In this document: in pieces, positions 31,301 to 39,734 of the stretch
Layout of the letters: every line of letters starts with the position of its first letter
How positions within the stretch are numbered: position 1 is the first letter of the stretch
NCBI GenBank assembly: GCA_029780075.1
Contig: JAKOZI010000125.1
Location: 1 to 64,000, forward strand
Length of the DNA stretch: 64,000 nt
Origin: Pseudomonadota bacterium
GTDB taxonomy: Bacteria; Pseudomonadota; Gammaproteobacteria; Burkholderiales; Rhodocyclaceae
Direction: 5' to 3'
Notes under the pieces: generated by a model
The model's database searches: none
What the model saw: only the letters and a program-made list of their open reading frames with translations
Told to the model about the DNA's origin: nothing
Program-made: the position numbers and the translations under genes

Positions 31301-32709
31301 TCCGGGCCGGGGGCAAAACCCAGCGCCGCTGCGTTGCCGGCGTGCGGCTCCAGGTAGTAAACCGGGAAATACTCGGCGCGGTCGCCAGCGCGTACCAGCC
31401 GGCCCTCGGCATCACTCTCGGTGAACTGGAAGTTCTCAAGGTGGTCCCGGCGGGCTGCGGCCTCGTAGGCGGCGCGCTGCGCGTGCGGTACGCGCGGCAG
31501 CCACTCCAGCGCCTGAAACCTGTGCCGCTCCAGCGTTGGGGTCACAAACGTGCTGAACTGCTGACGACTGACGCTGACGACGCCGGTGAAGAAGCGTCGA
31601 ACGGTTTCGATCTCGTCGAGGTTGTTTTCGATCGACGCGCGCACGCGTTCGGCCCTTTCCGCGGCCGCGGCCTGGAAATCACGGGTCAGCGCCTGCCGGC
31701 TGCGCTCGCGCCACTCGGTGAACAGGCCGTAGGTCAGGGTCAGCCCGATCAGCAGCACCAGCGCGGTCACGCCCGAGGCGGCGGCGTGGCGATCCGTGAC
31801 GGCACGTTCGGCACGCGAACGCAACCAGGCATGCACCAGCAGCAGCGCCAGCACCAGCAACCCGAGGGAACCCATCAGGGTCTGGCTGGTGCGCGCGGCG
31901 GTCGCGGAGATCTCCTGTCGGATCGGTGTGCGCAGCAGTGCCAACGCCCGGCCGTCGAGCCCGGCCAGCGCTTCGTATACGAACTGCGTTCCGTCCGCGG
32001 CGGGTCGCAGCACGGCTTCTCCGGTTCGCAGCGTGTCCAGATAGTCACGCTCCCGGGGCGACAGGCGAGGGTCGCTTGCCGGCAGCAGGTCGAAGGTGAC
32101 CTGGGTCTGCGTGCCCAGCGCGCGCAGCAGCTTGTCGTCGAGAATGCGGCCGAAGACGAGCATGCCGCGGGCCAGACCGGTTCCGCGTGTGCTCACGATC
32201 GGACGTGCGGCGAGTAGCAGCAGGCCATGCTCGGTGGACAGTACTCCGCCGTAGGGTTCTTCCCTTGCCAGCCGCGGCGCCAGCATCGACCAGATCGGCG
32301 GCGTCTTGCCGGCAAACGCTGCCGGAGTCAGAAATCCGCCCAGTTGAGCGTCATAGCCGCCACCGTAGAGGACCTGCCCGTCGCGCGCAAAGATGAAACA
32401 GAGATTCAGCCGCGAGTTCTTTTCCAGCAGGTGCCAGTCGCCGAGATTGGAGGCGACGAAAGCGGGGTCGCGGCTGGCCGCGAACGCGTAGGCGTCGTCC
32501 CATTGCGCCCAGTCACTCAGCTCTTCGCCGAGTTCGCGCAACTCGCCATCGATTGCCGCGCGCGCGCGCGCGGCGTCCTCGAAAGCCTGCGCCTGTTCGA
32601 TCTCGACGAAAGCCGGCCGCACGATCCAGCGGTCGAGCGCCCAGATGGCGAACAGGGCCACCAGAAAAGCCAGGGTGGCGGTCAGGACCGGGCGGATGCG
32701 CGGGTGCAT
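28303..32709 (-). CDS. CHASE4-CHASE-PAS(x3)-GGDEF-EAL signalling protein
   Basis: N-terminal [11 protein letters not shown] CHASE4-like, second periplasmic CHASE-like block ([26 protein letters not shown]), PAS repeats, [55 protein letters not shown]. Confidence 0.9.
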   Translation of the reverse strand: [1468 protein letters not shown]

Positions 32710-33178
32710 GCGCTCAAGCACCTGCCGCCCGGGCGCGTGCCGTTGCGGCGCGTCGCTCAGCAGGGAGCGTCATCAACGAACATACATCGAACGTCAGGAC
32801 GCATGCGTCGGGAGCAGGGGCGGTTTCCCCGGACCAGGACCGATTCGGCGTTGCACTAGGAAGCATTTCCACGAGGCCGTCCGTAAGTCCACATGCTTCT
32901 CCGGTCAGAGCCCCGCCGACCGGGGATTCCAGGCCGGCGGTTGCCGGTCGAATGTCCTGCCGGCATGCAAGAGCGAAGCCAGCAAAACCGTTCGCGGTAT
33001 TCTACCCTGCGGGAAGCATGGGTGTGGCGGCTTCTGCTACCCGTACCTTGTGCGGCCATCCCGCTTTGCCAAGTGCATGGTCACAACGGCGCTGCGCTGC
33101 AGTGCCAGTTCATCGCCGCCGTGGTTTGGGAGTTTCTATCTGCGTTGCCGCCATGGCCGAGGGCATGGGTTGCTCATC

Positions 33179-33544
33179 TCAATCGTCGGTGGCCCGAAGT
33201 TCAGCGCGCTCGGCGTCGTTGAATACCCGCGAGCGGGTGTGGAAGGCCTTGCCTTCCGGGCCTTCGAGCGAGAAGGTCCCGCCGTGGCCGTCGATGACAT
33301 CGATGATCAGCTGCGTGTGCTTCCAGTACGCGAATTGCGATTTGCTCATGTAGAAAGGCACGCCGCCGATGTCGCCGAGGTGCACATCACCGGCACCGAT
33401 GGTCAGGTCGGTCGGCAGATAGCAGTTGGCCGCGCTGTTGTCGCAGCAGCCACCCGACTGATGGAACATCAGCTCCCCGTGTTTCGATTTCAGACGTTCG
33501 ATCAGTTCCAGCGCTGCGGGTGTGGCGATGACGCGTGCGACCAT
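33179..33544 (-). CDS. DUF779 family protein (aldehyde dehydrogenase-associated)
   Basis: LMFHQSGGCCDNSAANCYLP, GDVHLGDIGGVPFYMSKSQFAYWKHTQLIIDVIDGHGGTFSLEGPEGKAFHTRSRVF; next to aldehyde dehydrogenase. Confidence 0.9.
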   Translation of the reverse strand: MVARVIATPAALELIERLKSKHGELMFHQSGGCCDNSAANCYLPTDLTIGAGDVHLGDIGGVPFYMSKSQFAYWKHTQLIIDVIDGHGGTFSLEGPEGKAFHTRSRVFNDAERAELRATDD

Positions 33545-33642
33545 GCTGCTCTCCTCGTCTCGGGAACCTCCGGAAAAGCGCGGGGCGGTTGCCCGCCCCT
33601 GCCGGGCTGCCCGCCGTGCGGGTCAGCCACGGCGTGCCTCGC

Positions 33643-35163
33643 TCAGAAAAAGCCCAACTTCTGTTCGCTGTAGCTGACCAGCAGATTCTTGGTTTGCTGG
33701 TAGTGGTCGAGCATCACCTTGTGGGTTTCACGGCCGATGCCGGATTCCTTGTAGCCGCCGAAGGTGGCGTGCGCCGGATAAGCATGGTAGCAGTTGGTCC
33801 ACACGCGTCCGGCCTTGATCGCGCGGCCCATGCGATAGGCGACATTGCCGTTGCGGCTCCAGACGCCGGCACCCAGACCGTAGAGCGTATCATTGGCGAT
33901 GGCCAGCGCCTCGGCTTCGTCCTTGAAGGTGGTGACCGCGAGCACCGGGCCGAAGATCTCTTCCTGGAAGATGCGCATCTTGTTGTGGCCCTTGAGCAGC
34001 GTCGGCTGGATATAGTAGCCGCCGGCGAGGTCGCCGCCGAGGTTGGCGCGCGCGCCGCCGATCAGGCAGGTAGCGCCTTCCTGCTTGCCGAGATCGAGGT
34101 AGGAGAGGATCTTGTTCATCTGTTCCTGCGACGCCTGGGCGCCGATCATCGCCTCGGTGTCGAGCGGGTTGCCCTGCTTGATGGCCTCGACGCGGGCCAG
34201 GCAGCGCGTCATGAAGCGGTCGTAGATCGATTCCTGAATCAGGGCGCGCGACGGGCAGGTGCACACCTCGCCCTGGTTGAAGGCGAACAGCACCAGGCCT
34301 TCGATGGCCTTGTCGAGGAAGCCGTCGTCGGCGGCCATGACGTCCTCGAAGAAGATGTTGGGCGACTTGCCGCCGAGTTCCAGCGTCGCCGGGATGAGGT
34401 TGTTGGCGGCGGCCTGGGCGATCACACGGCCGGTCGAGGTGGAGCCGGTGAAGGCGATCTTGGCGATGCGCTTGCTGGTGGCCAGCGGCATGCCGGCTTC
34501 GCGGCCGTAGCCATTGACGATGTTCAATACCCCTGGCGGCAGCAGGTCGGCGATCAGTTCGGCCACCACCAGAATGCTGATCGGCGTCGATTCGGCGGGT
34601 TTGAGGACGACGCAGTTGCCGGCGCCGATGGCCGGCGCGAGCTTCCAGGCGGCCATCAGGATCGGGAAGTTCCAGGGGATGATCTGGCCGACGACACCCA
34701 GTGGTTCGTGGAAATGGTAGGCGACGGTGTTTTCGTCGATTTCGCTGATCCCGCCTTCCTGCGCGCGCAGGCAACCGGCGAAGTAGCGGAAATGGTCGAC
34801 AGTGAGCGGGATGTCGGCGTTGAGCGTCTCGCGAATCGGCTTGCCGTTGTCCACCGTTTCCGCGTAGGCGATCACTTCGAGGTTGGCCTCGATGCGATCG
34901 GCGATCTTCAACAGGATGTTGGCGCGGTCGGCGGCGGCCGTCCTGCCCCACCTCTCGGCGGCGGCGTGCGCCGCATCGAGCGCCAGTTCAATGTCCTCGG
35001 CGGTGGAACGGGCTACCGAGGTGTACGGCCGGCCGCTGATCGGCGTGATGACGTCGAAGTATTCTCCCCTGGCCGGGGCGACCCACTCGCCACCGATGAA
35101 GTTGTCGTATCTGGCCTTGAATTGCAGCTTGGCGCCAGCGGCGCCGGGTGGGGCGTAAAGCAT
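33643..35163 (-). CDS. NAD(P)-dependent aldehyde dehydrogenase (ExaC/AldB type)
   Basis: [83 protein letters not shown]. Confidence 0.95.
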   Translation of the reverse strand: MLYAPPGAAGAKLQFKARYDNFIGGEWVAPARGEYFDVITPISGRPYTSVARSTAEDIELALDAAHAAAERWGRTAAADRANILLKIADRIEANLEVIAYAETVDNGKPIRETLNADIPLTVDHFRYFAGCLRAQEGGISEIDENTVAYHFHEPLGVVGQIIPWNFPILMAAWKLAPAIGAGNCVVLKPAESTPISILVVAELIADLLPPGVLNIVNGYGREAGMPLATSKRIAKIAFTGSTSTGRVIAQAAANNLIPATLELGGKSPNIFFEDVMAADDGFLDKAIEGLVLFAFNQGEVCTCPSRALIQESIYDRFMTRCLARVEAIKQGNPLDTEAMIGAQASQEQMNKILSYLDLGKQEGATCLIGGARANLGGDLAGGYYIQPTLLKGHNKMRIFQEEIFGPVLAVTTFKDEAEALAIANDTLYGLGAGVWSRNGNVAYRMGRAIKAGRVWTNCYHAYPAHATFGGYKESGIGRETHKVMLDHYQQTKNLLVSYSEQKLGFF

Positions 35164-35401
35164 CGGACTCTCCTCTTGGTTATGGATGGCCGTACGGGGA
35201 ACCCCACGGCCTGGCAGCCCTGTCGCCTGCTGCGCACCAGCCAAGCTGGCGAAAGCAAGCGATTGATAAATGGGGATTTCTCTTCCATCCGGGCAGGTGG
35301 ATAGGAAATCCGATGAGCGCAGGGATGCCATGCTCAGTGTCTCGGATCTGCGCCGCGGCTGTCAATCGGAAATTGCCCCCTGCCCGCAGCTTGCCCGGCC
35401 G

Positions 35402-35870
35402 TCAGTTGCGGCAGGCCTGCCGCCAGTCGAGGGGCGTCATCCCGTAGGCGGCCTTGAAATGGCGGTTGAAGTGCTCCGGCTTCGGCATCGGCCCGCGCGA
35501 CGCGCAGTGGATCGAGAAAGCACGGTGTCCCCGGCGCCGCCACCAGTTGCTGGCCGTCGGCGTATTCCAGGCGCAGCGAGCCGGACAGCGGCAGATACAG
35601 GAAGAAGGGATCGTCGCTCTCGCGGGCGATGTTTTCGCGGCTGCGCCGACGCTGATGCGCATCGGCGCGAGCGGTGACGATGTGCAGGCCGCCCAGGCTG
35701 CTGGCCCGCATTTCGGCAAGGAAGGGGCCGGAGCCGCGTCGCTCGACGCCCAGGCGGGTGATCGATGCGCACACCACCTCGCGCCAGTACGGGAACTGCT
35801 CCGCAGGCCGCAGATCGGCGGTGGAAAAGACGATGTTCTCAGCTACTGCCAGCCCCCCTTTGCTCGCCGG
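35402..35870 (-). pseudogene. AraC-family transcriptional regulator, internally deleted and frameshifted
   Basis: N-terminal AraC-binding-like block ENIVFSTADLRPAEQFPYWREVVCASITRLGVE in one frame; only the end of the HTH (EHFNRHFKAAYGMTPLDWRQACRN*) remains, in a different frame; most of the HTH is missing. Confidence 0.75.
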
Positions 35871-36336
35871 TCCCGCCTTCGCCGACGCCAGGTTCGAGGC
35901 CGAGACCACCAGGGAAGTGGAGGCCGTCAAGCTGGCGCGCGACACCCAGGCCGGCGGCTACGAGCTGCTGACGGCGGCCGAACTGAAGAAGATGATCGAG
36001 GATGGCAAGCCGATGCTGCTGGTCGACACCATGCCCTACGACGCCAGCTACCGGGAGGAACACATTCCGGGTGCGCAGCAGTTCCTTTTTCCGGTAGCGC
36101 GAATGAGTACCTGGGACACCAGTGAAACCGACGGCAGGACGACGGCCGATTTCGCGGCCTTGCTCGGTGCCGACAAGGCCAGGACGCTGGTGTTCTACTG
36201 TGGCTTCGTCAAATGCACGCGCAGCGACAACGCCGCGGCATGGGCACGCAAACTCGGCTATACGCAGGTCTATCGCTTTCCCGGCGGGCTCTTCTCCTGG
36301 AAGGGCGCGGGTTTTCCGCTCGAAGCCGTGCAGTAG
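35833..36336 (+). CDS. Periplasmic-type rhodanese-domain protein (5' end altered)
   Basis: AELKKMIEDGKPMLLVDTMPYDASYREEHIPGAQQFLFP, ARTLVFYCGFVKCTRSDNAAAWARKLGYTQVYRFPGGLFSWKGAGFPLE. Confidence 0.8.
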   Translation: MFSATASPPLLAGPAFADARFEAETTREVEAVKLARDTQAGGYELLTAAELKKMIEDGKPMLLVDTMPYDASYREEHIPGAQQFLFPVARMSTWDTSETDGRTTADFAALLGADKARTLVFYCGFVKCTRSDNAAAWARKLGYTQVYRFPGGLFSWKGAGFPLEAVQ

Positions 36337-36580
36337 CGCTGCACCGGGTATCCCGGCGGCCTCGCAGCCTGCAGATACGGTTGCCGGCTGTGTATAATCT
36401 TATCGCGAGGATGGTCATCGCCTGCGTCGGTGGAGAGAAAGTTCACCATTGCCCCCCCTGGAGGACGGTCAGTCCGCGCCTGTTCTGTTGCATTCCCGAT
36501 CACATGGATCTTGCTGCCCTCCGTTCGGTGGTTTCCGGTCGCATGCCTGCCTGGCATCGCCAAGCGGGAGCGCGCACCCG

Positions 36581-37279
36581 GTGACCGGACATCCGCCCTT
36601 CATTGAGGAAACGCGCTTCGGCAACTGGTTCCTCAAAACCGCTACCTGGAAGGCTTATGTCTTGTGCGCGGCGCTCGACGACTTGCAGCGTCTGTTGCCG
36701 CCGGGCGAGCGACGCTTCGACCGGGTACTCGACGTCGGCTGTGGTTTTGGTCATTCCTTCGCAGAGTTGGCGCGGCGTTTTGCGCCTGCACTAATCGTCG
36801 CTCTCGACGCCGATCCGAAGCTTCGCAACCGGAGCGAGGGTGCCGCCGCGGCCTGTGCACGCCCGGTACAACTGCATGCCGCCAATGCCGCACGCATGGA
36901 TTTCCCGGACGCTTCGTTCGACCTCGTCTTCTGCCATCAGACCTTCCACCACATCGTCGAGCAGGAACAGGCGATGGCGGAGTTTTTTCGGGTTCTCAAG
37001 CCGAACGGCCTACTGCTGTTGGCCGAGTCGACGCGGCGCTACATCCACTCGCTTCCGATTCGGCTGTTGTTTCGACACCCGATGAACGTGCAGAAGCGTG
37101 CCGCGGAATACGTGGCGATGATTCGCGCCGCGGGCTTTGACCTTCCCGACGGGCGTATCTCGACGCCGTATCTGTGGTGGAGCCGGCCCGACATCGGTTT
37201 CCTCGAGTGGATCGGCCTGCGCGTGCCGCGGAATCCCGAGCCGACGCTGCTCAATGTGGTGGCCACCAGGCCACGCTGA
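36581..37279 (+). CDS. SAM-dependent methyltransferase (APE-cluster edge)
   Basis: RVLDVGCGFGHSFAELARRFAP, MDFPDASFDLVFCHQTFHHIVEQEQAMAEFFRVLKPNGLLLLAEST; GTG start. Confidence 0.85.
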   Translation: MTGHPPFIEETRFGNWFLKTATWKAYVLCAALDDLQRLLPPGERRFDRVLDVGCGFGHSFAELARRFAPALIVALDADPKLRNRSEGAAAACARPVQLHAANAARMDFPDASFDLVFCHQTFHHIVEQEQAMAEFFRVLKPNGLLLLAESTRRYIHSLPIRLLFRHPMNVQKRAAEYVAMIRAAGFDLPDGRISTPYLWWSRPDIGFLEWIGLRVPRNPEPTLLNVVATRPR

Positions 37280-37302
37280 ACACCAGCGAAACCGCGCTTC
37301 GT

Positions 37303-38553
37303 TCAGTCGTTGAAACGCCGGAAAATCAGGCTGGCGTTGGTACCGCCGAAGCCGAAGCTGTTGGACATCGCGCTGTCGATCCGGCGTTCGATGCTGTGGC
37401 GAAGAATCGGCATGCCTTGCGTAGCCGGGTCGGGTTGCTGCAGGTGCGCGCAGCCGGCAACAAAACCACGCGCCATCATCAGCAGCGAAAAAATCGCCTC
37501 ATGCGCGCCGGCGGCGGCGATCGGGTGGCCGGTGAGCCCTTTCGTCGATGACAGCAGCGGCACGCGCGTCGCGAAGACTTCGCGCACCGCGGCGAGTTCG
37601 CTGAGGTCGCCGACGCGCGTCGAAGTCGCGTGCGTGTTGAGGTAGTCCACCTCGCCGCCGGCTTCGGCGAGTGCCAGGCGCATGGCGCGCACGGCACCGC
37701 TGGTTGCCGGGTTCAGCATGTCCTGGCCATCCGAACAGGCCCCGTAGCCGGCAAACTCGGCGACGATCCGGGCGCCGCGTCGGCGTGCCTGCTGCAGTTC
37801 CTCCAATACCAGGATGCCGGCACCGCCAGCGATGACGAAGCCATCCCGGCTCAGGTCGTAGGGGCGGGAAGCGGTCGCGTCCTGAACGGCCGTCGACAGC
37901 ACGCCCATCGCGTCGAACAGCACGGTGGACGTCCAGCGCAGTTCCTCGGCGCCGCCGGCGATGACCATTTCCTGCTTGCCGAAGCGGATCAGGTCGGCGG
38001 CGTGGCCGATGCAGTGTGCCGAAGTGGCACATGCCGAGGTCAGCGAATAGCTGATCCCCTGTATGCCGAAGGCGGTGGCCAGACACGCCGAGGTGGTGCT
38101 GCCCATGACGCGTGGCACGATGTAGGGAGCGACCTTGTCGATGCCGTTGCGGCGCAGCGTATCGACGGCGGCAACATGTTCGAACGGCGATCCGACGCCG
38201 GAGCCGACCACCAGCCCGGTGCGTGGCGAGGCGAGAAGTTCCGGCGTCAGCGCGGCATCGGCCAGCGCACGCCGCGTGGCGTGGTAGGCGAACAGCGCGG
38301 CGTCGCCCATGAAGCGGCGCATCTTGCGGTCGACCGAGGGCTCGTGCGTGGTGTCCGGGACACCGGCGACACAGCTGCGCAGGCCCAGTGCTGCATGCTC
38401 CGGCTGGTAACGCACGCCCGAAACGCCGTTGCGCAGTGCCTCGGCGACCCCGTCGAGATCGTTGCCCAGGCAGGAAACGAGGCCCATCCCGGTAATCACC
38501 ACCCGCCTCAAGGGGCGCTTCCGGTCGGGGTTCCAGGCCAGTCGCCGCGGCAC
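37303..38553 (-). CDS. Beta-ketoacyl-ACP synthase (APE-type, KS 1)
   Basis: VVITGMGLVSCLGND, TSACATSAH active-site Cys, NTHATSTRVGD and STKGLTGHPIAAAGA. Confidence 0.93.
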   Translation of the reverse strand: MPRRLAWNPDRKRPLRRVVITGMGLVSCLGNDLDGVAEALRNGVSGVRYQPEHAALGLRSCVAGVPDTTHEPSVDRKMRRFMGDAALFAYHATRRALADAALTPELLASPRTGLVVGSGVGSPFEHVAAVDTLRRNGIDKVAPYIVPRVMGSTTSACLATAFGIQGISYSLTSACATSAHCIGHAADLIRFGKQEMVIAGGAEELRWTSTVLFDAMGVLSTAVQDATASRPYDLSRDGFVIAGGAGILVLEELQQARRRGARIVAEFAGYGACSDGQDMLNPATSGAVRAMRLALAEAGGEVDYLNTHATSTRVGDLSELAAVREVFATRVPLLSSTKGLTGHPIAAAGAHEAIFSLLMMARGFVAGCAHLQQPDPATQGMPILRHSIERRIDSAMSNSFGFGGTNASLIFRRFND

Positions 38554-38584
38554 AGGAATGGCGAGGGGCGACGCACGGTACGCA

Positions 38585-39001
38585 CTACAGGTTGAGCATC
38601 TCGCTGTGGATCGCGTCGATCAGGCCCTGCGTCCATTTGTTGTAGTTGGGGTGGATCAACTGCTCGCCGTCACGTTCGGTATATTTCATGTTGACACTTT
38701 CCTTGTAGGTCAGTGAATACTGGTCGGCGGCGTAGCTGATCTCGACCACGATCGCATGTTTGTTCTGGACCTTGAAGGTTGCCAGCAGCTTGCCGTCCGG
38801 CTGTGGGACAATCAACCAACCCTTGGCCTCCGCGGCGGCGAGGATCGCCCGCTTCACCTCGGCGGCGGTCGGCACCTTGTCTTCGCTCGACGGGACCGAG
38901 ACATTCTCGTAATTGACGATAGGCACCGGCGACCGGGCCATGGCCGGTGTGGCGAACAGCGCCGAAGCGATGAGGAAAGCGGCGAGCAGTTTCGATTTCA
39001 T
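38585..39001 (-). CDS. Small secreted protein of unknown function within APE cluster
   Basis: Signal peptide MKSKLLAAFLIASALFATPAMA; intact ORF in cluster orientation. Confidence 0.7.
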   Translation of the reverse strand: MKSKLLAAFLIASALFATPAMARSPVPIVNYENVSVPSSEDKVPTAAEVKRAILAAAEAKGWLIVPQPDGKLLATFKVQNKHAIVVEISYAADQYSLTYKESVNMKYTERDGEQLIHPNYNKWTQGLIDAIHSEMLNL

Positions 39002-39044
39002 GCGGATGACTCCTGAAAAGCGAGCGGGGTAAGAATGACCTGTT

Positions 39045-39701
39045 TCACCTGTCGAGCAGTCTGTCCTGCAGACGGGCGGAAAAGTCGTCGAGCGCCTTGG
39101 TGACGATCGCCGACCAGTCGTCTTCGGTGGCGATCTGCATCGTGTTGCGCACCTGACCAGTCAACTTCGGGTTGCGTTGCAGCGCGGCGATGGTCGTACT
39201 GAGCGTCACCTCGTAGTTGGCTTCCAGCGCCAGCGCCCAGAAGCCCGGGCGGAACCAGGCCCAGAGCTTTTCCACGCGGCCACTCACCGGGATGGCCTGA
39301 GCGTAATCCGGATCGTCAACGCCGAGCACCCGGTAGCCGGCTGCGCGGAAGGTCCTGGTGATCGCGGACTCGGTGAGTTTTGCCACCGATTGTCCCTCGG
39401 GCAGCAGCACGTCGCCCAGCGCCTTGCCGAAGGTGTTTCGCTTGCGCGCGATGGCGCGGCTGCGCAGGGCGTCGTCGGCGATCTGGTTGTCCATCAGCGA
39501 GGGGATCGACGGTTCCGGCGGATCAACTTCGAAACGGCGCGCATCGTCGATCTTTTCGATGCGTACGGCGATGCCTTGCGCCGGGTTGGCGACGGCATCG
39601 ATCTGTGGGGCAACGACGCTGCGCGAAGTGGCGCAGCCGCTGAGCAGAGCGGCGGCAAGGAGCAGGCCACAGTGCCACTTCTGCGAGGCAAAGGCTGTCA
39701 T
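39045..39701 (-). CDS. Lipoprotein of unknown function within APE cluster
   Basis: Lipobox LLSGCATSRS; intact ORF in cluster orientation. Confidence 0.75.
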   Translation of the reverse strand: MTAFASQKWHCGLLLAAALLSGCATSRSVVAPQIDAVANPAQGIAVRIEKIDDARRFEVDPPEPSIPSLMDNQIADDALRSRAIARKRNTFGKALGDVLLPEGQSVAKLTESAITRTFRAAGYRVLGVDDPDYAQAIPVSGRVEKLWAWFRPGFWALALEANYEVTLSTTIAALQRNPKLTGQVRNTMQIATEDDWSAIVTKALDDFSARLQDRLLDR

Positions 39702-39734
39702 TTTTTCGGATCCTTTTGGGGTGGTGAGAGGGGG

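Noticed and set aside
29611-32217. 868-aa plus-strand ORF opposite the CHASE4-GGDEF-EAL gene
   Set aside because: Antisense artefact of GC-rich codon usage; no domain signatures.
33535-35304. 589-aa plus-strand ORF opposite aldehyde dehydrogenase
   Set aside because: Antisense artefact; the minus strand encodes an unmistakable ALDH.
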